A stretch of DNA of 64,000 bases from Chalciporus piperatus (taxonomy: Eukaryota > Basidiomycota > Agaricomycetes > Boletales > Boletaceae): the NCBI GenBank assembly GCA_038093975.1, contig JBBPTG010000025.1:164857-228856 (forward strand). The letters run 5' to 3'. Below the pieces are notes generated by a model. The model saw only the letters and a program-made list of their open reading frames with translations. It searched no databases and was not told the DNA's origin. The translations under genes and the position numbers were made by a program. Positions 52,655-64,000 of the stretch are shown here, piece by piece; the stretch's first letter is position 1, and each line of letters begins with the position of its first letter.

Positions 52655-55324
52655 ATGATTCGAAACGTGGGCAAGACCAGTCTCTCCGTCCGCTGTTTTC
52701 ACTCGAGATCTCACTCTGGTCAGCGGCACACGCGTGTTCTCGGCGGATCTTCTACTGAACATTCTCTGACAGCGCCATATCCCAGACGTACACATACTTG
52801 TGGCGAATTGACTGCTGCACACGCGGGCACTCGCGTCGTCCTCGCTGGTTGGCTGCTCCCTGAACGGTAATTTCCTTTTCTGCACTCCGTCCTCGTTCCA
52901 CCTCATCGTCTCGCCAAATCAAGCAAAGTCTCGAATGCACTCTCCTTCTTCCCCATCAAAGACGCATCCGGAACTACACAGCTCGTCCTCCGTCGGAACG
53001 GCGACAATTCATCCCACCTCCCCTCCCTCTCTTCTGTCCCCGTAGAATCAACCGTATTGATCGATGGCCATGTACGCACCAGGCCAAGCAAAGACAGACG
53101 ATCGGTCAGTTCCATCTGTTCCGTCAATCTTGTGCCTGACACCCCCAAAGACTGCGACAGGAGACATCGAGGTTCAGGTCGATTCCTTCACCGTGCTCAA
53201 CCCTGCCTCTCGTGATCTACCCTTTTACCCTTCAGACGACCAAACCCTGGTAGCTGTCATCACATGATTGTCAACCAAAATTAATTACCTCTTTGCAATA
53301 GGTCAACGACGAGCTCAGGGCTCGCTTCCGTTATCTCGATCTCCGAAGAACTGCATTGTCTAACAATATCATAAAACGCAGCCACGTTTCCCGAGTAATT
53401 CGAAACTCACTTCATAACCAGGGTGTGTGAGGTGATCTCTGCCCTCGACTTTATTGATCCCTGTGGCACCTAGGTTTCATCGAGGTCGAGACTCCGCTCT
53501 TGCTCAAATCTTCCCCTGAAGGTGCGCGAGAATTCCTCGTTCCAAGCAGGGTTGGACAATCCGCCGCACAAAGCAACACAAGCAGCACCCCTCTTTTCTA
53601 TTCCCTCCCACAGTCACCTCAACAACCGAAGCAACTGCTCGTTTGCTCGGGAGCGGTCGATAAATATTTCCAATTCGCCAAGTGTTTTCGAGATGAGGAC
53701 GGGCGCAAAGACCGACAGCCTGAGTTTACCCAACTTGATCTCGAAATGGCATACGTCTCCTGGGGCCCAGCAGAGTCTCAAACTGACACCTGGAACATAG
53801 GCGGTCACGAGGTTCGCGCCGTAATCGAGTCACTCATTGAGGACGTATGGAACCAAGTCGAGACCGTCTCAATCCCGCGCCAATTCAAAGTTATGACCTA
53901 CAACGAAGCGATGAAACGTGTAAGCTAGCGAAATTCATCTGCTATTGCTTATCTGATCATATTGATTGTCTTGTTAGTACGGATCGGATAAACCTGACAC
54001 TCGCTTTACACTAGAGGTACTAAAGTCCTCAACTCTATTTGCCCTCTGACTCACAGTGTTCGATTGATAGATTAGCGATGTCACCTCATGTGTTCCCGGT
54101 CTCCATCATTCATCGGTTGCAAACATCGGTGAAACATTAGAGGTTCTGGTTCTCCGCCGCGCTGAGAACCAGCCTTTTCTCCGCGCGAATGAGGAGTTTA
54201 AACTCGTTGACGAACCTAGTGTTGTGAGTCCCCATCGAAGTTGACTAATTTCGTCGTTCACACGCTTGTATACACAGACTCGCATCTCAGTCACCGACAA
54301 CAACGAGTTGACGTGGCTGTGCGAGCACGCGGTTAATTCCTCTGTGGTTCCAGGTCCTGAGTACCATGCTGCCCTGAACAACGTGCTAAGAATCAATGTG
54401 GGCGACACGGTATATCTTTCGCGGCGACGTGCTGTTCCTGAGGTATGCTTGGCTTCCAATCCGCTTTTACTCTTTCTCACGCAACCAGGGTGGATCCACC
54501 GCGTTGGGTCGAGTGCGGATACGAATAGCTGAATCGGCACGGAATCTTGGTACGTCCACTGATATCCCGATTTCGTATCGCTCATCTGGTTTCAGGGGAT
54601 TACGTTCCTACAGCAACTCCACACTTTCTGTGGGTCACAGAGTTCCCGCTCTTCACGAGGTCAGATCCAGACAAGGACTTTCTGGCGCGTGGTCGATGGA
54701 GCAGCACCCACCACCCGTTCACAGCCCCGATGTGGCAAGATATCGAGGCTATGTATGCCGGACGCATTGACCAGGTTCGTGCGGTAATCTTGGCAAAGAC
54801 CGTGGCGCATAAAATGACTCCTCGGTGTTCTGGACTACCAGGTTCGAGGGCAACATTACGACCTCGTGTTGAATGGGGTCGAGATTGGTGGGGGTTCGGT
54901 TAGGGTGCACGATGCAGCCATGCAAGAACACATATTTTCCCACATCCTGCAGGTGAGATTCGATGAATCGATTGTGAGCTCCTCCGCGCATGCGTGGCCT
55001 GACGCCTTGAACCTTAGCTCAGTGAATCCGAGAAGGCCACATTTGACCACCTTTTGCAAGCCCTCAAGTGCGGTGCTCCGCCGCACGGTGGGATAGCTCT
55101 TGGTACGTCTGGAATTTGTTGTCCAGGGGCTAATACGTGCATGTTAACGATCGTGATAAACAGGGTTCGATCGATTGATGTCCATTCTCTGCAAAACGGA
55201 GTCAATCCGAGATGTCATCGCATTTCCAAAAACCGGCGCAGGAACAGACCATCTCTTCAAGAGTCCAGCACCTGTTGCAGAAGACGTGTTATCTCAATAT
55301 GGTCTTCAACATATTCATAAATGA
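52655..55324 (+). CDS. MSD1: Mitochondrial aspartyl-tRNA synthetase
   Basis: Class II aminoacyl-tRNA synthetase charging mitochondrial tRNA-Asp. The presequence-like start is [20 protein letters not shown]. The OB-fold follows ([40 protein letters not shown]), then motif 1 region [44 protein letters not shown] and [20 protein letters not shown]. Motif 2 is [20 protein letters not shown] followed by [10 protein letters not shown]. The GAD-type bacterial insertion region follows, then [39 protein letters not shown] and motif 3 [20 protein letters not shown]. It ends [20 protein letters not shown]. All three motifs are intact; about 12 short introns. TGA at 55322-55324. Confidence 0.95.
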
Positions 55325-55505
55325 AGTCATAAGCGCTTAAGCACGTTAGGGTGCTTCTTACATCGAACTCTTGGACCGCATCGCGCGTCATATATCGTAC
55401 CATATCATCAATTACATGCCCCACTCAATGCAGGTTAACAACTTTCCATCCTCTCAATAAATCCGAAGGAGCCAAAAATAAAGTAGGAGGAATGCGAGAA
55501 TGCCA

Positions 55506-57338
55506 TCAGGCTGGTTCGAGTCGGCTAGAATCCATGTGTATTGTGCGATCCGACTGCGTATCTGGCGTGGGGCCATGTTCCAGTGTTTGATCGCGATCAT
55601 AGTCTTGGTCATAGGAGGTAATATGTGGGTGTGACGTGGCGATCGATGGTGAGGAATGACGTGGCGTTTCATCCCCGCGTGATGCATCTGCATAAGGGGG
55701 TTCGCCATAGCCATTGCTACTCCATCCCTCTTGTTCTGGAGGCGATAGAGCGCCGCCATTGATGTCGGGGGGTGAGGGTGGTCTAAGTTCAGACCGACCC
55801 GCTTCTGAGCTTTCGCTCGACTGTCGTGTATGTGATTCGTCGATGGTGGCAAGGGAACCGCGGAGTTTCGAATCTGACTTTCGCGAATGATGATTTATTG
55901 ATGGGGGATGAGATTGACGACGTTTGATGATCGCGGCGGGGGACGCAGAGCGCGGAGGCGTAGAGGAGGGTGATGAGAGGTCACTCCATTCTGAATTCGT
56001 GTTCGAGAAGAAGTTGCCGGGAGGAGCCCAGGAGTGATTGTTGATGTCAGGGGGCGAACTGCTTGTGGGAGGTGAATTGCCGAGGGGACTCGGAGAGGGT
56101 GATGGTGCGCTAGCCATGACGGAGAGGGGTGGAAGAATAGTGAATATCTGGTCTTCTGCCTGGGGAGGTCCATACGAGTCGAATGGATCTGGAACGGATT
56201 GAAGCATTGGTTCTAAAATGGGGTCGGAACTAATGGAAATAAAGAGGTGAGATGGAAGAGAATCTGCCAAGGTATTGGCCACTGTACGCACGCTTTTGCG
56301 GTAAACCTATCGAACACGTCCATGGTGGAGCGTACTGCAACGCAAACCTGAGATATAGACAGGAGTTAGGTCATGACGGACGCGGTGATCACTGCATTAC
56401 CTTTGCTTGTACGACATTCCAGACCTCTTCTTCGTGCTCCATTATTTCTCGGTAGTGCTGCACTTTCAAATTGTCCAGGTCATCGACCTGGCGCTGTAGA
56501 ACCGTGAGTGCTTCCCGGAAGCTCTGAAGGTCTGGAAGACGTCAAAAAAAGTTTCGAGGGAATGGAGAGAGACGTACTCCTTGACTTCTTGTTCATGTTG
56601 CTCATCTCAGTATGACTGATGATTTCGCTTTTCTCTCGGAGCGTTTTCTCATATGATGCAGAGCGTTCCTGTGGATTATGAATGAGTTCATTGAACAGGT
56701 GTGCATCAACCAAAATACGGCGTACATGGACAATAGTTTTATAAGTTTCCAAGTGCTGACGCAGGGGCTTCTCGAAAGTTTTATCGAGTGATTCTGCCTG
56801 TGCAGAAGGTCAGAGCCGATGATAACGGGCCACGAGGAGCGCTGCGGACCAAGACGTGCCAGTGATTTCCGATGAGATGATGTAGCCCCGACGCTGCCTG
56901 AAGCCTGGTGGCTACCTCGTATGACGGGCCTTTCAAACTGCAGTGCAATCAGACAGGTTTTTTTTTCCTCCACAAAATGAGCATGCTGTACGAACCCTGA
57001 ACATTTCTCTAGCGAATCTGCAAATGCAGCGGTGGCTTTCGACATGTGGAGTAATGCTGCGCGGTAATTTGCGCTGGAGCTCATGAGCTGTGACCGGTAC
57101 ATGAGCATGGGATCCTGTATGATAGCATGGCGGACCAGTATCGCATTCTCACCTCGTCGTAAGCTTGCAAGCTTACTTTGAGGTTTGCCCGAGTGATGAT
57201 CTTCTCCGGGCCATCTATGCCAAAATTCATGGCAGAAGCGTGGGTTGCGTCCGAGAACGTGGGTGACGGTGGACCAGGCGAAGATGAACGTTTTGGGGAA
57301 AGCGTCATAGTGCGAAGCGAATGGGATTTGCGGGGCAT
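55506..57338 (-). CDS. IVY1: IVY1-like inverse-BAR phospholipid-binding protein
   Basis: Homologue of yeast Ivy1, a vacuolar membrane I-BAR protein that interacts with Vps33/Ypt7 and TORC1 regulators. Exons join to MPRKSHSLRTMTLSPKRSSS, IITRANLKVSLQAYDELMSS, SANYRAALLHMSKATAAFAD, SLEKCSG, VATRLQAASGLHHLIGNHWH, ESLDKTFEKPLRQHLETYKT, ERSASYEKTLREKSEIISHT and LQRQVDDLDNLKVQHYREIM, the long helical bundle. Then come RSTMDVFDRFTAKASDPILE, PMLQSVPDPFDSYGPPQAED and a Ser/Pro-rich disordered tail of about 200 residues. The FDSYGPPQAEDQIF block is well conserved in basidiomycete members. Start 57338 is in-frame Met47 of a longer open frame, chosen because it begins the recognisable part. Confidence 0.87.
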
Positions 57339-57678
57339 GGTGGTGACGGCGAGGCAGCTCTGAGCTCGGTGTCTGCTGCGTGGTGCACTGGATAGACCGC
57401 AAAGTCGCTGACGGCCATCATGGAATACTACCCGTCCCTCATTTGGTAATATGTACCCAAGTAATACTCTCGTCAATCCTCACTCAAGTAGCTGGCCAAG
57501 CACGCTCCTGGCAGTAGAACTTGTCGATTAAAAAGCCCTTCTACACCATGTATCCTACGGTCTGTTCTCTAGTATAAAAGCAATCCCCATCTCGTCCATA
57601 TCCCAGCTCCATGATGCATCTGGAAACCTGTTGAGTATGCAAGGCTAACTGACAATAATCTCCGAGAGACTCACGAAA
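57339..57678. promoter_or_regulatory. Upstream region of IVY1, 3' flank of bL19m gene
   Basis: 340 bp between the IVY1 start and the stop of the mitochondrial ribosomal protein gene, both on the minus strand. No feature recognised. Confidence 0.4.
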
Positions 57679-58233
57679 TCATGATGACTTGGGGCTTGGC
57701 TTCGAAGAAACCCCCACACCAGCTGATATTTCCGTCATCTTGGACGGCGCATCCCGAAGGAAGAACAACTTTGCTCTCCGTATCTTGCTTGCTTTCCGCT
57801 CTCCTGCCTTCTGCCTGACCTCGATATTCTTCACATGCGGAGAGTTGACAAAGAATTGCATTTCAATGCCAGTCCGCTGCACGACATTGCGTACAACAAA
57901 CGACGTGTCCGGTCCTCGTCTCCTGACTGAAATGAGCACTCCGGAGAATACACCAGGAGCGTGTTCGGTTGTGACGGTGATCACAGACCCAGGAAGGAGT
58001 CGGTCGGGATGCCTCCGAGAGAACAACGTGGCGAGCCATTCTCGTTTCTGGGGTTCTGGTAGTGCTTGCTGCAAAAAGGGCATGAGACCTTTGCCTTTGG
58101 TGAGACCTTGGCGCTTCTCAGCAGGGATTGGTAATGGAGATGGAAGGATGGCAATTTTAGAGAATGGATAGCTGGTCGAGGCCGCGCTGGAGGACATGAA
58201 TCTTGCAAACGGCCTACATGCTCTGAGAGACAT
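57679..58233 (-). CDS. IMG1: Mitochondrial large-subunit ribosomal protein bL19m
   Basis: Mitoribosomal protein homologous to bacterial L19 (yeast Img1). Intronless frame of 184 residues. Basic, Ser/Ala-rich presequence (MSLRACRPFARFMSSSAAST), then the L19 fold: LFSRRHPDRLLPGSVITVTT, PGVFSGVLISVRRRGPDTSF, VVRNVVQRTGIEMQFFVNSP and HVKNIEVRQKAGERKASKIR, ending with the basic RRAKLFFLRD. The G..F.G..I..R.....SF..R....G......PL.SP pattern is diagnostic. Confidence 0.93.
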   Translation of the reverse strand: MSLRACRPFARFMSSSAASTSYPFSKIAILPSPLPIPAEKRQGLTKGKGLMPFLQQALPEPQKREWLATLFSRRHPDRLLPGSVITVTTEHAPGVFSGVLISVRRRGPDTSFVVRNVVQRTGIEMQFFVNSPHVKNIEVRQKAGERKASKIRRAKLFFLRDAPSKMTEISAGVGVSSKPSPKSS

Positions 58234-58596
58234 GGCGAAGAATGTGGACTTGGTTTAGACGTTGTTTAGACGCGACAAGACGAGTTTGAAGATCAAGTTT
58301 CCGGCAACTGCCGAACAAGGAAAGCGCTATTAGCCCTTGGAAAACTCTTCACTCGTGTTCATTATCTACAGCTTTAGAATTCAAAAGCGATCACAAGTAA
58401 TACATAACAGGAAGAATTTCGAAACTAGTACGGTTAGAGTCACTCAGAATGCACATGAGAGCACACGGATGTGACAACGTCAGGGGGATCACGCCGTAGG
58501 TAGCAACGGCGAAGTTCAACTTTGGTCAAAACCCGCGTCCCCGCCCCCTGTGCAGCAGTCAGTAAAATCCTCGAGGGACCAATGGTCAATGTTGGC
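58234..58596. promoter_or_regulatory. Upstream of bL19m gene and 3' UTR of PAB2
   Basis: 363 bp; the part next to 58597 is GC-rich 3' UTR of PAB2 and the part next to 58233 serves as promoter of the ribosomal protein gene. No other feature. Confidence 0.4.
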
Positions 58597-59411
58597 TCAC
58601 CTGCCACGAGCACGATAGGGGCTATATCCGTAGCTGCCCCCTCGGTACCCACCTCTGAATCCACCCCTGTATGCTCCCCGACCCCGTCCTCGGTTGAAGC
58701 CAGGTACATTAGTACGCTTTGATGTTACCTATAAAAGTTTGTTTTGTAATTAGGTTGCAGCTTGCTAGAATGTGGAATTCCTTAGTTACTTTTATTAGTC
58801 GTCCACGGAATAATGAATTGTCCATCGCCAAAGCTGCATCTATGAAATCAGGCTCGGCGAACTCGACATAAGCAAATCTGAAGCAAAGGATTGTCTTCAG
58901 AATGGACGCGAAGCCAGATAAAGTTAATTACCCCTTGGGGTGACCCGTGAATTTGTCGCAGAGAATAGTCACTCGATTGATAGTCCCGCAGGCCTGGAAG
59001 TGTCCCTGAATTTCCTCTGGTGTTGCGCCATAATCAACCTGGTAAGGGTGATTCCAGTCAAAAAAAGAATACGGGAGCTGCACAAGATGTCCGAACTCAC
59101 GTTACCGACGAAAACACTTCGACTGTCCGCAGCTGACTTATCCTCGTCAGTTTCCATTGGACCACCATGCTCAGAACCGTCTGCAGCATTCTGTGACTCT
59201 GCTGCAGCTTGCAGTTCGCGCAGCTTTTTTGCCTCCCGCTCCATCTCCTCTACACGTTGTTTCATCAGCTGAATTTCCTGTGAGAGTCTTGAGGATTATG
59301 AAGAGGGCTGGAATGGAGCTGGAATACCTTGGACTCAGCCTCCTCGCCATCGTCGATGACAGGATCAGGGCTGCCATTCAGTGCTGACTGTGTCACGTCG
59401 GTGTCCGCCAT
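58597..59411 (-). CDS. PAB2: Nuclear poly(A)-binding protein, PABPN1/Pab2 type
   Basis: Nuclear poly(A)-binding protein acting in polyadenylation and RNA surveillance. Exons join to an acidic start ([20 protein letters not shown]), a coiled coil ([20 protein letters not shown]), an acidic linker, one RRM ([80 protein letters not shown]) and a C-terminal RGG domain ([26 protein letters not shown]). RNP1 (KGFAYVEF) and RNP2 (VFVGNV) are intact. The Arg-methylatable RGG tail is as in S. pombe Pab2. TGA at 58597-58599; start Met at 59411. Confidence 0.93.
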
Positions 59412-59479
59412 GCAAGCGTTCCTGCAAGGTAATAAACTGCAAACGAGAGTTTGTCTCGACAGCGACGGCGCCACTTAAA

Positions 59480-59926
59480 ATGGCAAACAAGGGTATACAA
59501 CCTAGTAAACGCATTAAGACAGGGGCATCATCGGCAAGTTCGACAATCCTCAATGCCCCTCTGAGTCATTCGATGGGTTGTTTGTGGGATCCCAGTCTCT
59601 CCCAACGCCATCTGACCCTGGTGGTTGGAGCCTTTCGGAAGGACCCGCATCGCCGTTGTTTATCATCTCACCTCGTGCTCAGATCTTCCGAGTATCGCAT
59701 GACCTCGACGTCAATTTCAGTACGTGAACCTGGTGACGGGCATCATTGTACTTACGGTACCGACAGTGGTGGATCACAGAATTGCCATTTAGGCCCTCCG
59801 CTGAAGCACTTTTCTCTTTGTACGACAGAGCTCGCTTCCGAGGTTCTGAATCGAGAACGGAACAATACCACCCATTCAGTCCAATCCTGGCATATTGATC
59901 CCGTGTGCTCTCCTACACTTGGCTGA
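59480..59926 (+). CDS. Doubtful hypothetical frame
   Basis: Open frame of 149 codons divergent from PAB2 with 68 bp between starts. It begins MANKGIQPSKRIKTGASSAS, a plausible basic N-terminus, but the remainder has no recognised domain and another frame over the same stretch looks equally coding (SFDGLFVGSQSLPTPSDPGG, FRVSHDLDVNFS), suggesting an unseen intron, a frameshift or no gene. The following 1 kb has other short open pieces (CTSLIRALGGARRVDNMCFA near 60040) that may belong to the same decayed gene. Confidence 0.25.
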   Translation: MANKGIQPSKRIKTGASSASSTILNAPLSHSMGCLWDPSLSQRHLTLVVGAFRKDPHRRCLSSHLVLRSSEYRMTSTSISVREPGDGHHCTYGTDSGGSQNCHLGPPLKHFSLCTTELASEVLNRERNNTTHSVQSWHIDPVCSPTLG

Positions 59927-62281
59927 CAACCTTCAGCGATTCCAAAGTTCATAGATATGAGCGTTCCCTTGGCATGCAATGACAACAGAACCTATCAGCT
60001 GGTTCACCCAGATTACTTGTGTGCCTTCGGCAGATTCCATATGCACTAGTCTCATTCGAGCTCTTGGAGGTGCGAGACGCGTGGACAACATGTGTTTCGC
60101 ATGGAATGTGCTCTTGGAGCCTCATGTGGCTGGGTCTGTAGCACATGGTTCACGTTACACACCAATCATCTGGCAAATCTGGCTGACTGGAACTCCATAT
60201 TCGTTCACAAGGAAGTAGCACACACGAGGAAACTATCACGACGAGGAAAGCAGATTAAGGTTTTTGACTAAAGCGGGCGATTATTGTTCACATTCCCAAA
60301 AGCGCTCTGATTGGGCTCTTGATAGAGGTGCACCAATGAGATCTGACCTACACAAATTTGGCACAAGTATGCGCCATGGGTAACGATGCGTCACCGAGCA
60401 TACGGAGGCAGGGGTTAGCCGTGATATTTCTGTCTGGCTCCGAGGAGCTGCTGTCTTGGGCAAAAATACCGAGGGACGGGAACGTTTGAGGAACCTTCGA
60501 CTGAATCCAGTTGACCCCTTTCCGTAAGGCAATCTGCGCTGGCTGACTGTTTCGTCACAAGTACTGCCATTGGCTAGACGACTTTGTCTACCACGCGTTT
60601 GAGGGTGACCACGAGCTCAAGTGATGCGATGATCGGATGGAACCCCAGGTAGTGGAGGTGAGTGCCTAGGAACGTAGTACAGGTTTGGAAAGCTGTCTAC
60701 TTCTGGGATGAATAGATGCAGGGAACACGTACAATAAATCTAAGTCATTGCCATCCAGTCAATGTCGGTACCGTATCATTGACCTGGAATGCTTACGTGT
60801 CGGCTTCACCTGAGTGTCGAAGCTCGAACCGTTTCAGCCAGCAACAGGGTCGACGGGAGAGAGGTCTTGCATCGTGGGGGTACTCATGGAGATGGATATG
60901 CCCACAACCATACTGGTAGATGGTAACGAGGATGTTCATTGGGGTGGGCGTTCTGTGTGATTAACGCTTAGCAAAGGGCGTAGAGAAGTGTTGACAGAGA
61001 ATGGACGTGCTCCCAAATTAGCAGAGAGCGATTGCCATCAGACGCTTCTGATACGCTTTCCTCGCGAACGCGTTCTGGGTGATACTGCAAAACGTCCCCG
61101 TTTCACCTGGACGGGGTGCCCGTGTTCTGGGCCTACTTGACACGGACCGGCGCGTTCCCTGTTTCCAGGGGGCCTACGAGTTGATGGGAAGTTCTGTTTA
61201 GGCTGGATTGCTCTCGAACTCAGCACGGTTAGGTCACCGAATGGAAGATCCTGGCGATCAGGAGTTGGTTAGCGTGATAGAATCTCAAAATTTCCCAGAG
61301 GGAATGAGACCCGAGGGTGGTGGCGACAAAGCAATTTACCATATTTTACCATCCTAAGCTCGACTTCCATTGTTCTACACGTGCGGTAGGTCAGCTGAGC
61401 CCCAAAAGGTGCGATAGATTTGAAGATAGAGAGATAATAAGAGCAATTTGCGTCCGGGGTGGATTTTCTTCCGGTCTGGATATGAAAAAAAGTTTCCATG
61501 GAACCATTGCTACCGTATGACAAGCGGCTAGAACAAAAACCAACTGTATAGCGCAGCACCGCTGTAGCAGGTTCCTTAATAATGGGGGTGGAGCAAAATT
61601 ATGTGACCGCATTCGAGGTATGTTGCCGGATTCCTTCGCGGAAGAACATACGGGGCGTAACGGTTACTGGAATGGGACGGCTGACGCGTTCTTGGTGACC
61701 ACTGACCGATCGAGGGGTGAAGCTTGCTCGGCACCCCAAGAACTAGAGAAGAGCAAGGCAGGCAAACGGGCAATGCATCTACTCGCTTGGAAGGGGTGAG
61801 GTGTGGGCCAGGTATTCAGCTGGAGGCTATGATGTCCGAACTGGGGCCTGACGAACGGAATCGGGTGCAAGGGTGTCCGGAAAAAATAAGACATATGCTG
61901 ATACGGTGGAGGTGCCAACGGGTCACAGGAATGACGTTCATTTCCGAAGTTTGTTCTTATAAAAGACAGGGTGAAGGAGAGACCCAGTGGGTGTGCCTCA
62001 CACATACCTTTTCCGCCCGTTTTACTGTGCAACGGACTGCACAAGCACGACACGGTCAAGCACGGTACGTCGGCATCGTGTACTGGTTGCGGCTCGAGGA
62101 AAGGCTGACACGATGGCTGTGCAGCTTTTGAGTCATGGATTGGATTAGTCAGCAATGGTACCCCAATCGGGCCGACCCGACAGCTGTCCGACGATATCTG
62201 GACACCGTCCGACCCCACATTCATTATTCACAAGAACACGTCCGTCCTCAACTCTACTTCAACACCGACGACCACTATTCA
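59927..62281. other. Gene-poor stretch upstream of Zn2Cys6 factor
   Basis: 2.4 kb with short frames only. No repeat, RNA gene or recognisable domain was found. The final 150 bp include the in-frame leader of the transcription factor (Met codon at 62135). Confidence 0.45.
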
Positions 62282-64000
62282 ATGGCTCACCAGTCAAAGA
62301 AGAAACGCATCGACGACGACTCTGTACCACCAGACGCAGGCACTAAACCCGTCCAGCTTCAGCGTCGGAGAGTCTGGCGTGCATGCGAGAGCTGCAGGTC
62401 CGTACCAACCCGCTTTCTCCTCGGTTTCACCCGCAACTAACAAATCAATTTCAGGCGAAAGAAAATCAAGTGTGATGGCTGCGAACCGACCTGCGCACAG
62501 TGCCAATCGTCGGGATCGCAATGCACCTGGCTCCAGACCAAGGATAGGGCCGCGTTGAGCAGACAGTGAGTTCGCCCCATTTCCTGTTTCACCCCGTCTC
62601 ACTTGTCTCGCAGCTATGTGCAAGAGCTCGAAGCTCGCCTCCTGCACATGGAGTCATTGTTCTCTCAAATTACACCCGTGCTTGAGCAATTGGGTCCATC
62701 ATTGGGAGTTTCCGCAACGCAGGGATCATCCTCAGCACTTGGTAACGCCGAGGGGGCCGCTCTATCTCCGGCATCAGCGGTCCTGCAGGCAATGTCATCA
62801 AAGGCTGCCGCAGATGCCCGAACCGAGGACAGCTCTTCACCCGAGTCGACTTCTGTCAAGATGGAGGATGATGTCTCTGAATCGTTCGGTCAACTAGCCC
62901 TTGATGAACATGGCGGTCTTCGCTGGATAGGTGGCTCCTCCACCATGTCACTGATTCAGTCCTTCCGTACTCTCACGACGAACCCTCTGCATCGTGTTTC
63001 CCCCACGGAAGAAGACCCCCTGGCGCCTGGCCCTAGTGCAAATAAGCTATATTTCCCAGCATCGGTCTTCTTCGGGAAGATACGTGCTCTCCCCAGTGCA
63101 GACGAAGTTGAATATCCAGACGAAGACCTGTGTGATAAGCTGGTAAGTAATGATACGTCTGACATGCTATCTGCTGCTAATTCTGATTGCGTGATAGATT
63201 GATGCATATTTTGAACGCTTCCACTTTTTAATGCCCATTCTCGACAAGCCCTCATTCATAGCCAGGTACAAACGTCTCATGGGAAGGAGGAGTGACACGG
63301 CCTTCATCCAAGCTGAGGCACCTTTTGTCTCTGTTGTCTTCGCGGTCTTCGCTTGTGCCGCTCGTTTGGTCAATGACCCACGCCTTACAAGCGATCGCCA
63401 AGACGATGGTGGGATGGGGATGGTCTACTACGAGAGGTAAGATTCCATGCTTGATCGCCGCTCACCTGTCGTGGCTTACCCATTATCAGAGCCTTGCTTC
63501 TCCACTACATCAGCCATGCATGGATCCAAGTATCTCACGTCCAAAGTTTTATTCTCATGTCCTCGTTCCTATGTTCGATCAACTGCCTGCCGCAGGCTTG
63601 GCTCCTCGTGGGACAAGCGGTGCGCAGTGCGCAGGACCTAGGCTTGCATGTAAGTTTTAGTTCCTAAAACCGTAGCAATTGCTAACGACGTAATAGCGCT
63701 CACCCCGCCGCCTATCCATATCACCCGTCGAGAAAGAAACACGGCGGAAAATATGGTGGGGCGTATACTGTCTAGATCGCATGCTGGCACTAGCGCTTGG
63801 TCGTCCTCTTGGCATTGAGGATGCTGACTGTGATGTCGAACTCCCTGTGGACGCCGATGACGAGTTGTTACCTGAGTACTTCACAGGCGCTCAGCTTTCG
63901 CAAAAGCCTCCGTCCCTGATGTCGGGCAACATAGCCCTCGTGACTCTATACCAGATCGCCGGTCGGGTCCTGCGCCAAGTCTACGCAGTCGACGTCTGCA
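62282..64000 (+). CDS. Zn2Cys6 fungal-specific transcription factor (3' end cut)
   Basis: Nuclear regulator with an N-terminal binuclear zinc cluster: RVWRACESCRRKKIKCDGCE then PTCAQCQSSGSQCTW, giving the six zinc-binding Cys (an extra Cys lies in DGCEPTC). A linker and a short dimerisation helix follow (YVQELEARLLHMESLFSQIT), then a Ser-rich part. The fungal_trans middle homology domain contains IDAYFERFHFLMPILDKPSF, LLLHYISHAWIQVSHVQSFI, LLVGQAVRSAQDLGLH, RRKIWWGVYCLDRMLALALG and RPLGIEDADCDVELPVDADD. Five introns, one inside the zinc cluster. I start at MAHQSKKKR (62282); Met at 62135 is upstream in the same frame. The gene continues past the right edge. Target genes unknown. Confidence 0.92.

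Noticed and set aside
1..64000. tRNA, rRNA, CRISPR array or selenocysteine signals
   Set aside because: I scanned for tRNA B-box-like GGTTCGANTCC with flanking stems, for spaced direct repeats, and for in-frame TGA in the Rdx gene; none was convincing. A tRNA-scanning program could still find one that I missed.

Overview
The window looks like nuclear DNA of a filamentous basidiomycete, probably an Agaricomycete. Genes are dense and intron-rich, introns are mostly 45-65 nt with GT..AG ends and CTAAC/CTGAC-like branch sites, and the products are typical of fungal nuclear genomes. There is no operon structure and I recognised no tRNA, rRNA or CRISPR array. Gene models were joined by hand from conserved protein blocks, so internal splice sites are good to a few bases at best.

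Layout. 1-2628 (-): a DHA2/Vba-like MFS transporter running off the left edge. 5207-7811 (+): an Fpk1/NRC-2-type AGC kinase. 9423-11392 (+): an HSF-type transcription factor. 13261-14607 (-): TVP38-like Golgi membrane protein. 17131-20140: a small mitochondrial-type membrane protein, a PEX11-family protein and a Tctex-type dynein light chain. 20141-23734 is gene-poor. 23735-24332 (-): MED10, whose upstream region is a hairpin-rich element (24343-25223). 25835-36434: TPMT-like methyltransferase, PPR-like protein, PCH2/TRIP13, an Rdx (SelT/W/H) thioredoxin-like protein and CLASP. 36741-40555: mitochondrial rhomboid, TRS20, and a low-complexity protein of unknown function. 41162-51181: ARP4, ERB1, an LLPH/DUF2423 protein, SmF, NC2-beta, a MAK32-like sugar kinase and a phosphopantetheinyl transferase. 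51305-59411: F-box protein, mitochondrial Asp-tRNA synthetase, IVY1, mitochondrial bL19 and PABPN1-like Pab2. 62282 to the right edge: a Zn2Cys6 transcription factor.

Most genes are housekeeping: chromatin and transcription (ARP4, NC2-beta, MED10), RNA and ribosome work (ERB1, LLPH, SmF, Pab2, bL19m, mtAspRS) and trafficking (TRS20, IVY1, TVP38). Many pairs are divergent with 100-350 bp shared promoters.

The unusual signals are structural. They are: an 881-bp hairpin-studded element with imperfect terminal inverted repeats next to MED10; a 142-bp repeat at 3.5 kb and 22 kb in opposite orientation with 141/142 identity; three micro-exons (8, 11 and 17 nt), one carrying the second cysteine of a redox CxxC motif; two introns whose 5' splice sites depart from GT by one base (SmF, MAK32-like); and a perfect 20-bp palindrome between ARP4 and ERB1. 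I found no clear new multi-gene system.
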